From Prostheceraeus crozeri (lineage: Eukaryota > Platyhelminthes > Polycladida > Euryleptidae): a stretch of DNA of 64,000 nt. The notes beneath the pieces are model-generated. The model made no database searches and was not told the DNA's origin. It worked only from the letters and a program-made list of their open reading frames with translations. Position numbers and translations under genes: made by a program. Location of the stretch: contig CAJQUW010000872.1 of the NCBI GenBank assembly GCA_907163375.1, positions 248,001 to 312,000 of the forward strand, written 5' to 3'. Below, piece by piece: positions 41,296 to 55,435 of this stretch. Numbering within the stretch: the stretch's first letter is position 1; each line of letters starts with the position of its first letter.

Positions 41296-44200
41296 CAGTG
41301 ATTTTCCGCCTGTTGCATTATCATTGCAGCTACCTTTGCCTACTGTGTGAACTAAATTCGTCTGTTGAATTTCGATGAAAGTTGAAATATTTGTAGCCAT
41401 TGATATGTACGCATTACGAGTATAATACAATTTAGCTATTTCGCCGACTTTTGTAAAGCTTGTTTTCTGCTGACATTCAAAATTTCATTCAATGAAATGA
41501 TTACCGAATATTGATTGTGCATTTCAGTAAGCCTGTCTCGCTCTCTACTTAGACCGTCAAGGCTAGACGGAGCAAGAGAATGTTCTGTTTCTTTGAGCGG
41601 TAATATTTGTGGGTGGAAGTTATGAGTTTTCCTTCCCAATGACTTTTATTTGCGGTTAGATTTGTGCCCTTTATTCATTATCGCTAGTCAATGAAATTAA
41701 TCACTGAGTAATGAATAAAATATTTGATGAACATTATTGAAAGCATGATAATCTATCGTTGTAATGAAATAGATTCATATCAAGGAGCATGGAAGCAATT
41801 AAAATAGATCAATTATGGTTTACATTCTAAGCTCATATTTCAAAAAGAATAAATACAAATCTTTGAGTTTAGCTGTACACCAAATGATAAAGAAGTTGAG
41901 ATTGAAATGCTTCACTATGTGAAACATAATGTAACGTATTATAGAATTAGAAGGAGACAACTTAAAGAAAGTCTGCATCAAAGTTTGAAGAAAAACTCTT
42001 GATAGCATAAATTGGCTCAAATGTTGCTACTCGTGGATGGTTTACATCATGTCGCCAGATCTGAATAAATTTTGAATGTAGTCTTAGTGAAATAATGTTA
42101 AATTATTAAAATCTTAAATCATCTTATGAAAATAGATCATCTGATGAGCAGAAATATTTCGAATACTTTCACGACTTTCTTCAGGATATACCCTGCATAT
42201 GCTAATAAATTCATTATACTAGTAGTGTGATTCATGAAAGAGATTTATTTAAAAGAAATTGAAATTATTATGATACAAATACATGCATTTTAGTTTCAAG
42301 TATGTTTTCACAACAAAAATTCACCACAACATATTGTGTTATATTCATGCCATCATCATGCTGAAGTGCAGAGTTTATTTCTTGCATACATTACATTAAA
42401 ATAGTGATAATAAAAGTGATACTATTCATATGGAGAATAGTAGCCATAATTTTTCATTCTAAATTAAGTTTTTATCATTGGATATTGATGCTGATGTCAG
42501 AATTTTTGTCATTACAAGTTTATCAGCCACAACGACCATTCTGCTAGACTAATCATGCGATTAAATAGTTCACAATGAAAGAATTTGGCGGGCAGTGCTA
42601 AAACAGGAATGCGACTTGTACCCATTCGGTGAAGACACTTAGCAATATATTGTGTTTGAAGCAATTTTCACTGCTGATCGTTTTAAAGAGGAAGATTATC
42701 GACAAATTAGCTATAATGATCAAACTGCATGAAATCTAAAACAATAGCATATCATTTTATAGGCTTGCGCGAGCGGTTTCGTGGTCTCTATTCTTATTTT
42801 GCTATGATCAAAGTAGAGAAATGTTCAGTTACAATTATTTAAACTTTGCTTACATCACCGTGTAGAACAATTCACGAGAGCAATTAATTCGAAACCTTAT
42901 GAGCACTGCTGTTCAGGCTCACAACTGACAGGGGAAAGTGCTTCAAACTCCGCAGATTCTCATGTTAGTTAGAACAATTATGATGGAGAATATGAAGATA
43001 AAGTAGTTCAACAAATAAACAGTCTGCTTACAATTGATGAAGTGCTTCGAGATGAACTATAACTATAACTACGAACTATAACCGGACCTCTTAATAATTA
43101 AGATTGTATAGCTTGATGTAAAGTAATCTGGGATTCCACTCATTAATAAAACATATAATAAAATCATGCCGTTTATATATGTCTTCGCTAGTGTGGTTAT
43201 AATTACTATGTGCTGTTTCGTGATTTAACTTCATTCACTGAAATACATGAACCATTGATTGTCCTCTCCTTCCAGCATTTCATTCATAGTTTTCATCTTT
43301 TTATGACACATCGACATCATTTGTAAATATTCCATGCTATTCGCGCATCGTAATAACGCAAGTGGATCTACATGTATGTATTCTCATTATTTATGTATAT
43401 CATCAGTGCCCTCATTGACTTGTTAATTTCATTGTTATCATTTTATCACCCCAGAAACGTGTTTTCAATTTGAGAATAAACGTTCTGATAATCTGATATA
43501 CTATGTCTAGCATTTATTTATTTATTTAATTCATTCTGGCTCTAGTAGATCAACTGGAAGCTCTTCATCCGTCTCGAAACATGCTTTCGTTGCCAGTCAT
43601 CTATTACTGGACGCACATTTTCTTCGTATTCTTCATTACCGATATAGTTTAGTGCTTTGCAAGTGAGAGGGGTGACAAGCGATGACAAATGAAAGCATTT
43701 TTAAGTGTTCTATAGCTAGGACGTATGTATACACGGTAAGAATAATCGAATGAAATTATACGATGCATCATGTAGTTCAAGCAGAATTCATGTGATGTGG
43801 GTTTGGAAAATCATGTTTTAAAATCACGTTGTAAAACGTGGTTTCTTAATTTTTTTCTGAATTTCTTCCAATCTGTCATATAAAATGAACTTGAACTGCA
43901 AGTTTTCCCGGGTAAAATGATTTCCATGTCTTTCAACTTCAAGATAAAGCACATTTATGCAATTTCAAGGAAAGTCAATCTTCTTCAATAGACGTCATAG
44001 ATTTCAGTGTCAGATCGCACATATTCTTGATATTTACACAACATCGTGATAATGCATGCAAATTAGTGAATAGGAAAACAAGTTCAAGGATCAATTATTT
44101 CATGGAAGTTCATGATGTTTCTCAGTTATAGGAAATGGTTGCATTAAGTTGAACTTGAATACCTAACACGAACTTGTTTTGATTAACAAAGTTGCTTTAA

Positions 44201-45539
44201 ATCTTAACTATTTGACTATTCAGATGATTGTGCCAATGAATACCGTTCATGTAGCCACTGCATGTGTGCGTCAAATTACGATGTGCGTACTTAGCACCAT
44301 TGTGATTCTCAAAACATGAAATCACAGCCATGTCTGTCTTTTTTCTTCTTTCATTTTGATAATGGAACTTTTCTATAGACCTATTGTTTGCATCCTGTGC
44401 ACAACCTAATCATGTGGAATTATCGGAAATATCCTATATGTGTATTTCCCTTATATGGGAAGATAGGAGATATCGCATTTTAATTTTGCGGGTCCCACCT
44501 AATATCTTTGCTATTGGCGCTCGTCTGAACAATTGGTGCTTGTACACTTATGATAGATTTTTCTTCAACTTGTTATGAAAATGTCTGCTAATAGTTACTA
44601 AACTTGTACAGTAACGAATATCATTTTTCACACGCATCTGTCATTGATTGAATCATGAAATTCAAAGACATGTGCGCTGTCGCACTCGCTCTAATTATGA
44701 AGCAATGCTGGCGTTCTAGCACTTCTCGATCAACATATGAAATCTCAGCAACATTTTATGGATATTTCTGCTTGTTTTGAGGCTAAAGGCAGCCCCATGT
44801 AAGATTTTGTTGATTTGTAAGCATTTTTATTGTTATACGAGATAGAATCCATGAATTAGGATAGAACCATATTATCCATCAAATCAACCTGTACACGTCA
44901 TGTCAACCACGTTACTGGTTTATATGACGATATCAACATACGAGTATCTTGAAAAGAGTGCATAATGCGAAATGTTAGAAGGAAAGAAGCAGAAAAGAAG
45001 ATCTTCCAGACTTAAATAATTTAAGCACAAAGTTCCATGGCAGCCATAGGCGCTGCGTTTCGTCCGCAAAGGGCTCGTTGGTGTTGCTAGGATGGGCCCA
45101 AGCTAGTTTTTAGGCTTCAAGTAATCACATGCCATGAGCAGATTTCGCGGTAGAGTTTTGCTAACAGTTTGTCAACTTTTATTCTATAAAAGCAAAGAGA
45201 CTTAAAAAATCTCATATCTTTACTTGGAGTATTATCATATGAAAGTGGAAATGTATCGAAGCACAATGTGCACATCTCTTAAACTGAATTATCTTTTCGC
45301 TGTTAGTTTTACTAATGATTCTTTAATCAAATCAGTTTGTCATAAAGCAAGTAAAATGCGATATCATGACAGATCAAAAACGAAGTCATAAAATTATGAT
45401 TAAAAATTGGATTAAATGAATTAAAATTAAAAGTCAATAGAGTCAATAAGTCTGAGGACTTCAGTTCAGGCTTGTTCATTTAAAAAGACTCGTGAGTGTA
45501 GCAATATAGCTATTGGTGTCATTGAAGATGTTGGTTCAC

Positions 45540-46010
45540 TGAAATTTTGGCTAAATTGGTGCACTCATATAAATGTATTTCTAAAAACGGCGAACCAGAG
45601 AATTTATGGCACTAGGTTACTGAAGCCTCTCATTTCCCAGCAAGAATTGACTCTTGTTTATCACTCGCTTATAAGAAGCATTTTCGAGTACACATCTTGT
45701 ATTTTTGTGACTCTTCCTACTACTCTCGAATGTCAACTCGAACAATCTTAGAAACGTGACCACAGACTGATTTGTTCTCTATCTCTGTCTTTTCGGACAT
45801 CTGACTGTGAATGTGTGGGTTTTCCGATTTAAAACAACGTCACCTCGCGGCGGCTCTTCGTTTGTTTCGGGAATCTTCAAGCGATCGCTAGCATATCCTA
45901 TTTGAGATTTTGCCACAACAATCATCCAGATCCAATCGCTTTATTCAATAAGTTTCGATGAGTGCTCGGCGCTTCAGCACGTTTGTTCCATACTGTCATG
46001 CTATTAGTGA
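45540..46010 (+). pseudogene. LINE ORF2 C-terminal fragment
   Basis: A plus-strand segment with LLKPLISQQELTLVYHSLI and IFEYTSCIFVTLP, the C-terminal region after the reverse transcriptase in CR1-like LINEs. An RLICSLSLSF segment and an N-N-H-P-D-P-I-A-L-F-N-K-F end follow. Stops and at least one frameshift break it. It lies in the DRC3 intron. Confidence 0.7.
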
Positions 46011-48181
46011 GAACTTGCTCATTCATTGACTTATTTTTCTATATTTTGACTTATTCAATTTTTTTCAAAATTGTACAATGTATCAACATGTATTTTATGT
46101 GATTTTCCTTATTTTAAGAAATGCATGCCATACCATGACTTTCACAGACCATGACACACATTTCCTGAAGTGAAACGGATCAATCTATTGATTATTCCAT
46201 GAGAGTTTTGCGACATTACATGGTCAGTCAGAAAGTGCTGCACATCTCCATTTACAATTCGGAAGCAAATATGATATAAATATTTAGAAATTGTACTGCA
46301 GCAGTTATCTCATGTGTTGTAGTGTTTCTTGCCATTATCTCGATTTTCTACCTATCACACTAAAAGTTGATCTTGACATCAAAATTCTATGCAAGCACAA
46401 TACCGTGTCCAAACTTAAGGTTTAATGCCGTTGCTTTACATACAACATTTATATGATGCGGTGTCGCACCGTCATATCTGAAACCTGTGACAAATCTGAC
46501 ATTTTTATGGTTGTGACACGTCATTCGATTCATCACCTCCATTGCATCCCTGATTGTACGTAGCTTTTCTACTTCTGATGTAAATATGTATTCTGAAGCA
46601 CTTTTCATCATTAATAGTAATTGTATTCAAAAAGTTTTGGTTGTAGGTTATCGCTGAAGCTTGTTGTCACTCTTACTATTTTTTCTCTTAAAGTTTGAAA
46701 TTGGGAATGAGCTTATTGTATAACCTTTCAATTAGTGCTCATAAAATCTGTCTAATCTGTCTATTTTTTATATATAAATTAATTAAACTACGGTAGAAAA
46801 TTGCACCCTGTTTGAACTTTTTCCTGAAGCATGGATTAATCGGATTTCATATTTTCATAAAACTAGAACGCGAAACGCCACAGAGAAAATAATAAATGTA
46901 TTAAGATACAAAAGCATCCATCCAAAACTAACTTTCCGATTTTAAAGAAGTGTTCAAAGATTGTGAATAAAAATGAGATGGTTCTGATACATAATCGTCG
47001 GTGTTAAAAGTACATTGACACTGTCTTTGAACATTGTCCGGAAAGAAGTCGATGGCGGTATCATTTAATCACTTTAAGGCAAACCTGTTGAAACAGAATG
47101 ACAAAGGAAGGAGAGAAGGATTTAAGTCACGCATATAGACTAATGATTCCGATGAATCAATCGTCTTGAAGTACTTATGAAACCTGTTGTAAATGCATTA
47201 TAATGGAAATGCATTGCTGCATTATGGCTTCATCACTTGATCAAAAACTTCACGGGTATGATATTGAAAGCAAAAGAGGTGAAAAGAAAGGTTATTGAAT
47301 TTTGACTGTTCATGGGCGTTGCAATATTGGTTTTGATTTGAAAAACTATGAACAATAGAAGAGATACATTGACTTTTTCATTAATCTGCTTCTTCTATAT
47401 TGATGTCTTGTTGTGTGTAATATCATTTATTGTCATATTCGTATGTCTGAGAACAACATCATCCTACTAACAGCAGCTTTGATGCTAATATTATGTTAAT
47501 AAAGATGCTGTAATTGAGAATAGTGAAGAAGATGATGAAGTTATCGCATCATGAAACTAATCTATGACATCATATAAAATTGTTATTAAATGGGATAATG
47601 TGTTTTATCTTCCACATGCATATTACATGCATGTTATATATAAATTCGCAACATGTTACAGATACATGTTTCGTGGTGCATTAAAACCAGTGACGATGCT
47701 GCTAGGGAACATAAAGCCACTTCCTCGAACCACGAAGTCACCGACTTAGAAAGTAAGAATGAGTTAAAATAGAACCGTGGAGGCGGTGTAAGTAGACCGG
47801 GTTAAACGGTAATTGTCAGGCCCGGCCCGCTCATTTCGGCCCTTTCGACCGGTTATGAATATTGATGCAATATATAAAATACACCGCAAATTCATATCTT
47901 TAAGGGTGATCTTTTCTTAATAGGCCTATTGTAATTTGTGAAATTATGACGCATTTGAGATTGATTTTGCTGTAATCTAAGAATTGCCGGCAAAGTAGGA
48001 ACTCTGCCGTTTGGTTATAGATAGCCAATCGATAGAAATGGCAAACTTAAAAAATCGGTCTGACCATTGCCTCATATTGTAAAATCAGATAGATCACTAG
48101 ATAAGCATCTATGTCAATGCTATCGATATGTTTTTCAAAAAAATATTGTCAATAATTATAGGCTTTTGTGAATTACATGTA

Positions 48182-49604
48182 CGAGGGGCGTACCAAAAGT
48201 TCGTGACGTTTGTCTCTCCTATCCATAGACGTCCATTTTGGCGCAAGTGCATACCTAAATATTATTTCTTGTAGTTCTGATAATTGCTTTTCACACGAAA
48301 AACATTTAACTTCCATTTGTACAAATATTTATTGACAGAATTAAAGGCACATCAAAACTCTTTTATCGATTTGGTCACCTTAAATTTCAATACACTTTTC
48401 CCATCCATCTCTTCTCAAGTTTCTTCATTCCGTCTTCAAGCCAATCTTGCGGAAATTTCCCCAATGAGGCTTTAATGCTCACTTTATCTCTTTCACCATT
48501 GAATCGAATATCCCCGATTGCCTACTTCATCTGACCGAAGAGATGAAAGTCACTAGAGGTCAAGTCAGGGGAATACAGTGGGCGAGGAAACAGCTGCCAC
48601 TTCAGCTGCTTGATTGTGGTCATCGTTTTCGCTTCTTGGTCCCCTGCGTTATGCTGCAGACATGAAGGACATCGCGAAATCTTTTCTTGTCTTTTTTACG
48701 GCAAAAGCTTGGGCACGATCTGTGAGGGGCTGCTGTAGTATTCGGCATTGATTGTGTGACAAGGAGGGCAGTAGTCAACATGATTCACATCTTCGCAATC
48801 CCAAAAGACTGTCGCCTGGAACTTGCCTGCAGAAGATGTTGTCTTGGCGTGATCCGGTGTGTGCTCACCTCGCATTATCCATTGCATTCATTTTCCTTTT
48901 CGTCTCTATTATGGCAAGAAGTTCGGCAGCGGAGTTCCATCAACCGTGATGAATCTCCTCCAAAACCCTTCGTCATGGTCTTCCAGAAGACCAAGAATAA
49001 CAGAGGAGTTGGTGACCCGAGTGCCTTTTGTTCTGCAGTCAGCAGCCTTGGCAACCAACGACCCGAAACCTTGGACAACTCAAGGCGGTCATGGAAGATA
49101 AGCTCAAGAGTCCCACGCGACAGCTGGTCAGACGTTTCCTCCACTTCATCAAATGTTGGACGTCTATCAGAAATGTTGGAAGCTGCCAAACCAAATCTTC
49201 ATTTTCTTCAATGGTTGACTGGATGGATGGCCACAGCGATCACCGTCTTCCAATGACTTCTGTTCCTCTGGGAACATTTGCTTTATGGTCGCCCTTGCAG
49301 GAGCAGTGTCTCGAAGACTGTTTTTAGACGCTCAGCCGATTGGGTTGGTGTTTCCCGTTCCTTGGACAGAAAGAGCAGACAAGATCTCCAGTTACAATTT
49401 ATGAAGTCCGTCATTCTGACAATAGTAAAATTGTTTCACTAGTTACCGGCTTCAGTTCGTGTCTCTACAGGTTTCCGTTCAACCGACAATACCTCACATG
49501 CAATGCACATGATTGATAAAACATGACAGCGATCAGTGATCAAAGAAAAAAGTCGAATTAAAGTCACAGTAATCAAACGTCACGAACTTTTGGTACGCCC
49601 CTCG
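48182..49604 (-). mobile_element. Mariner transposon, full length, transposase dead
   Basis: The ends CGAGGGGCGTACCAAAAGTT at 48,182 and its inverse ending at 49,604 form a 31-bp terminal inverted repeat. They are flanked by TA (48,180-48,181 and 49,605-49,606). The total is 1,423 bp, the normal mariner size. The minus strand carries transposase pieces in order: MTDFINCNWRSCLLFLSKE, KVSGRWLPRLLTAEQKAL, SSAGKFQATVFWDCE with NHVDYCPP (the second catalytic Asp region), and a SPDLTSSDFHLFGQMK box near 48,515-48,560. Several frameshifts and stops separate them, so the copy is inactive. Confidence 0.92.
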
Positions 49605-50679
49605 TATATGTTCATTGTCTGTATTCTAGCATTAGAATCTATGATATGTGTTTAAAGGATTGTAATGTTATTAAAACGTGCTGTGCTCAGATCAGGGTCC
49701 ACCCCTAGTGACTCGCCAAAATAATGAAAAGTAGGAAGATCCATTAAAATATTGGAGCGTTGGTATAATGCCGTTAATTCCTCACTGAGGTAACACACAC
49801 CAGTTTCAACAGGTCATTATTAAACGATTCATTCAACATCATTTCTTCAACAGCTCACAGTCCATATTTAGCGATTCGCATAATGATTTAATGATCTTTC
49901 CATTGAGATGGATAGGATATTTTTGATATTTTTGGTCTTTTTGTTTCTACATTATCGCTTCATGTTTTGACCACATCACAATTAAAGCAGTGTCGCTAAT
50001 AATACATATTTTTATCCTTTCGCCTGCTTCAGTTTCTATAAATCAGGGTGCGCAACTTTTTCTTCTATGAAAGCCGCAACCAAACTTCACCTCATTGCTT
50101 AGGCTTCACTTAAATATGAAATTAACTGTAATTCTACATGTATGCATGATTTGTCACAACAATATTCATGTATATTAGATGTACTTTACATCGACCACAA
50201 TTCTACAATTCTAAACGTTTGACTTCTGCTGTAGAATGCTGACATAAACCAAGTCAGACCATAAGGATGAGTGCACGAATATGATATTCTTCAAAAACAA
50301 TAGTAAGGTAGAATTTATAAGACATCATTGCATGAAAAGTAATATTTAGCCTAAAAGATATGAATGAATGCAGTCAATCTGCAGCATATAATAGCATCTT
50401 TGGACTATTATAATTCGTCGGCTTTTCTCGATTTGTGCTTATTTTTTATTATTTGTTCTTATCGATGGAAGACCGCCGACGGAGTTACAATGGCACAATT
50501 TGCACACCTTTGTAAATGAAAGTTGTTTAAACAAGCGTATTGGAAATCATTGAGAGCACTTTTTTTGGAAACCGTGGACTGCAGATTCAGTTTACTTGGG
50601 ATAGATAATTCCGCAAACTGATGATAGCTGTCAACAAAATGCATCCAATTATCATCTCTGATTATCTTTTGATGTGGAT

Positions 50680-53600
50680 CAGTGGTGGCGCCAGGGTCCT
50701 AGAGCTGGGGGTCCATGGAAGCGTTGTGCCGACGGTTTTAACCGAGGTGCCGACAGGATATACCGGCTAATTATTGTAATCTATGAACAGCTATGCCTAC
50801 TTGTGGGCTATACATGCACATGTCAATTGTGTAATTGAGTTGTAAATGTGCAATTTTTGCACACACAAAAAATTGTGCAATCGATGCACACTTTGTTATG
50901 CACCTACACATACGTCCGATTTCTTCTTTCAGACAATTTACATGTTAACTGTCACCGAAAATGTGTTTCTATATCTGAAATATATTAAATTATTAATAAC
51001 GAGTATATCTATGATTTTCTTTCAAAATCTTGCGTAATGCATGTATGTTAACTTTGAGAATTTTGAAACAAATGCCTGTTGGCTTACCTCGTGTACATTG
51101 CATAAGAGCAGGTAGCAAGTTTTGTACCGGTTTGTTAAATTTCTTCTTGCGGGAACAATTAAAATTCGTAAATAAGTAGCTATGAACTGAAAGCATATTC
51201 GCTTGCTAAACGCTACGTGTTGTATAAATACGAGGATACTTTGACTCATGTAGCGTGCGTGATGATGACCTTCATCATGCACTCTATTTTCTAGGAGTTC
51301 TCGACTACACCATAAAGCTATCAACTATGCTAATCGATTTAATGTTAATGCATGCGTGCAACTCAAATAATCAGAACCTATGTAGGAACTTTATGCATTT
51401 GTTTTCCAAATTTAATTTGAGAAAAAGGTATATAGAGAAAATATTAGAATTTTTTATGTACAAATGGTGAGGACAAGGAACTGCCGCATGCATATGTCAT
51501 AAAACTTCGAAAGATTTGGGATGTACATGTACTTTTCCTAACGTGTTAGGACACGATTTTCAAGAAACAATATCATTTATGTAAAAAAGCAAATGGATAG
51601 AGCTTGCAAGTTAGAACTTCGTTTAAATCAGTGTTGGGCCTAAATTTACAAAAGATACGAGCAAAAACTGAAATGAGATAGGTCTACAAAAGTAGTTGCT
51701 ATTCGTACTATTTTATACATAAACAGAGAAAATAACACTAAGGACAATGATCAATGCGCGCCATCCTTTTTTCTTGATAGTAATCGCATCATACTTTTTA
51801 CCTCAATATCAAGATCGTCTTGTTGAGCATTGCAAATTTCTCCGAAGGGTCGGATGATATCCTACTTTAAAAAATCTTTGCTTCCAGGAGTCAGTGCCGA
51901 TATACCTTTCATGATAACCTTATTTTCCTCGTTAAATCATCGGTTCAACTCGTTCATGCAAAGATCAATTATCGGATAAAATACTTGTGTGCGGAAATCA
52001 ATAATAGAAGAGGATCCTAGCGAAGACATAACTACACTGTCTTTTAAGCATCTCGATTGTTTTCTAATTCTTTTTCTTGTGCTTGTTTTTTATAGACCAC
52101 AAGTATCACAAAGTTCATCTGCTTGATTTGTTTCATAACTCCTTGGCCTGGCTAAGTTGAACCCGGAGAAAGTTTAACCTCATTATCTAGACTCTTACAA
52201 ATTGATTTAGAAATATTTCGATTATATAAAAAGTTAAATTTAGATATATGCATACTAAATGTGCATTTATGTCCAATTGCATGCAAATTATGCATACTGC
52301 ATTATTATGACTATCACTTAGGAACCATTGCGCTTAACTACAAAGCATTCTGTACGACTGACCATGTTACTGCATGGGATGCAGACTATTTGCCTACACA
52401 GATGCTACGGTTATATGACTACCCATACTGTAGGTTACACTGCATGTATATCTGAATGTATGTGACTTCTGTATTTCGCAATAGTAAAAGGGATTTTCAG
52501 TCAAAAAGATGCAAATTTTTCTTGAGCACTTTCAAAGTATATTTGTAATTATTAAAGCCTATCTTAACTACTTCCAAAATGAAACTTGCCAAGATCTCAT
52601 GTTTGAAGCTGCTGGCGAATCGATTGCAATTTTAAACTTCCGTCTCCACTCTCAGGCCGGTCCCTCTCAGATTGTCAAAGTTGTTGCTTTCGACACTACA
52701 CCCAGACAGGTCATTCAAACGAAGTAGGGGAGGAAATCTTAATTTCTATTAAAACATGCTGTAAGTGGTGGCCAGCCGTCACTGGGGTGTCCCTACTTCT
52801 CATGGCCAAGTCAGTGGAACATCTATGCCTTCATTTTTTCCTTCGACTGCTTCACTCAGCGGAAAAATTCCACATTCTCGCCAAAGTCAACCACCTGGGA
52901 TGATGTCCCAGTAGCAAGGGCCGACACGTCGAAGTTAGTCGGAACTGCTTCCAGAAACGACGCAGCGACCAGGCAATAGAGCCGCTGAGGAGGTTACTCC
53001 ACACCTTACTGTACCACTGACTTTGAAAGTAAAGCATCAATTCATAATTTGACATTCTGTGTAGCAGATCGACTTACCGTTTGAACTATTCGACAACGCG
53101 AACAACAGGCGTTCTATTAACTGTTGAATCAGTCGTGCGACGTCAGAAATGGTGCAGATGTGGCGTTTCGTTTTCCTTTTTAAACATTCAAATGAAAGCA
53201 AATCAAATGATTGTAACATATTTGGACCATCTCATTGGTGAAATAGCAAGATCATCGCACGATATGGTCTACGCACGCTCGCTACGCTCGCGCAAAATTT
53301 GATCGATCACATCACTACCGAAATCTGAATTAGCTCCTTGTCTCTCAAGATAGACGATCTGTTGATTGATTGTATTAGCAGGTGGAAATCTCTAGTAGAA
53401 AATCGTTTATCTATTATCTTATCTCATCCTCATCATTCAAAAAATCCACTGAGAAATCAGTTATAATTCTACATGTTAATAGGTAGCAAATCTATTAGAT
53501 AAAATGCGCTCGTATATTCTGAACACGGCAAAATCATCAAAAATGACAATTGCTCCTTCATATTGTCTTGTGTATAATGATCTATTATAGTTGTGCACGT

Positions 53601-53897
53601 GTCAACAATTATCAAATAACCAAAAACTCGACACAGAGAAAATCTCTTCCCTATACAATCTTGCTACCGCTCAACAGGATAAAGAGATAACGTTGTAAAC
53701 AAAAATGCTTGTAGTAAATGTTGCTGACTTGGCTTGCAATCCAAGTCAATATCTAATGCAACGATTCGTAACTGTACTCTCCATTATTGTAATGCAAAAT
53801 ATAGGTGCTGGAGGCCGACTGCCGACAAAATTTAATGCCGACGGGGGGTCCAATAATTTTCTTGGGGGTCCCAGGACCCCCCGTAGCGCCACCCCTG
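50680..53897. mobile_element. 3.2-kb hAT-ended element without a recognisable transposase
   Basis: The left end CAGTGGTGGCGCC and the right end GGCGCTACCCCTG-like inverse (CAGGGGTGGCGC read from the right) are typical hAT termini. They are flanked by an 8-bp near-duplicate, ATGTGGAT (50,672-50,679) and ATGTGGAA (53,898-53,905). Subterminal GGGGGTCC and GCCGAC blocks also match in inversion. The interior is AT-rich except for a GC-richer island at 52,650-53,020, and no hAT transposase domain is visible. It could be a non-autonomous or deeply decayed copy. Confidence 0.7.
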
Positions 53898-54917
53898 ATG
53901 TGGAAACGTATTATATATTCATCCCTCATGCAACATTCGTTCTGACGATCGTGATAAGCTAAAAGTAACATTTGATATGTTTGTCGACCTATCGGATGGC
54001 ACTCAATTGTCAGCAACAATTAATCGGTGCTATTTTAGTTACATGCATTGATTTGACTTGATATGATAAGAAAGAAGAAGCTTACGGCATGGTGAGATTC
54101 GTATTCAGTTTTAATTAACATGTAATTCTATTCAATGATGTCTTTCATCTACCTTTTTATCGTCTCGCAAAATCAAAGATTAGGCAAATCATGACAAGGC
54201 AAATGGTGAAGACATTGGACCTAATGATATCTAATTACCAAGGACTCCGTTTTCCGCGGAACGCGCGAAAAATGGAGAAAAGCGCGGAAATCTAAATTTA
54301 TTGGGGATTAACGCGGAAATCTTCATGTTCATTGAGAAATGCCCAAAATGTAAAATGTGAATGGCAAAACAAATGAAAGAAAAATAATTTTTTCATTATT
54401 TCTGTAATTCATCAGTTATATTGTAACTATTTTGATCGCAACGGATTTTCTAGGTTAATGAATAATGCGAGTTTCTAATTTACTGTTTTTGTGTTATGCA
54501 ACGGACTGTATGAGTTCATTTATGAACGGCGAAGGAACGATAGTAGCGCCCAAAAGCGATTTAATGGTATCAGAATGAGTCACACAAGATTTCAGTCAGT
54601 CGCTGCATTTTTCCTTGTTTTCTGTTCCCTGTCAATGCATGTATGACCTCATGTTCTATACTTAGTAGGCTATAGTTGACGTCATATAAATTTCGTCGCA
54701 TCACAATGCGTTGCGGGTTAATTCAAGAGATCGCTCGAAATACTTAAGGTTGATTAAAATAATTCAAATCAATCAAATAGGGCCCACGTAAAACGAGATA
54801 TTCAGCGCGGAATTTCAAGTTTTGAAGCGAGTTTTGAAAGCCTGACCGCGGAAAATTCCTGTTCCCTGATAATTACGTCACTTTCATTAACTATTTTGCG
54901 TTTTCTTTCATTGGCAG

Positions 54918-55034
54918 ATATTCTGAAGATCGACAATCTCTGGTGTTTCACGTCACTTACAAGGCTACAACTTGATAACAATATTATAGAGAAGATAGAA
55001 TGCTTGGACCACATGGTGAATTTGCGTTGGCTTG
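54918..55034 (+). CDS. DRC3: DRC3 (LRRC48) second coding exon
   Basis: A 117-nt exon between a good acceptor (TTTCATTGGCAG) and the donor GTAAGT at 55,035. Its first two bases complete the codon left by exon 1. The translation ILKIDNLWCFTSLTRLQLDN, then NIIEKIECLD and NLRWL, is the start of the leucine-rich repeat domain of DRC3. It ends in phase 1 inside the next W-L-D repeat. The third exon was not found up to 64,000, so it is either beyond the window or too diverged for me to see. The low-divergence match and intact splice sites indicate a functional gene. Confidence 0.93.
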
Positions 55035-55435
55035 GTAAGTTTCTAGTATAAAGTAGTACAGAAATGCATGCTTGTATCATTGACTGACATTCATTCATAC
55101 TCTATGATGACTTCCAGTTGGAAGATGTGCGTTTTATATTTTTGAAGATACAAGATCAAAAATTTCTGCTTCGGTGAAAATGTCAATGCTATCTATGTAT
55201 CCATGCATGCACGAGTACATCATATTCGAATTAATCAGTAGTTTATTATTTGTGAATTTTATTAATTTTATTTTTTTAATTCTAGGTTTGAATTTTTCAA
55301 TATTTTTTATTGAAATGTTAATTCATTTATTTTTTGCAATCATGTGCTCCATGTATGGTTATTTGCTTGTTCATGTGTACTTGATGCTATTGGTAATCAC
55401 AGCATCTTAAAATATATGCGTTAAAAATATATATA

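Larger units (their letters stand above)
41157..54917 (+). other. DRC3 intron 1, 13.8 kb, filled with transposon relics
   Basis: Bounded by GTAAGT at the donor and TTTCATTGGCAG at the acceptor. It contains a tRNA-like sequence, a LINE tail, a mariner and a hAT-ended element (listed separately). The stretches 41,300-45,480, 46,080-48,180, 49,610-50,680 and 53,906-54,917 hold nothing I can name. Confidence 0.85.

Noticed and set aside
55174..55410. 78-codon hydrophobic frame after DRC3 exon 2
   Set aside because: The hydrophobic composition comes from T-rich intron sequence. No splice context or conservation signal.
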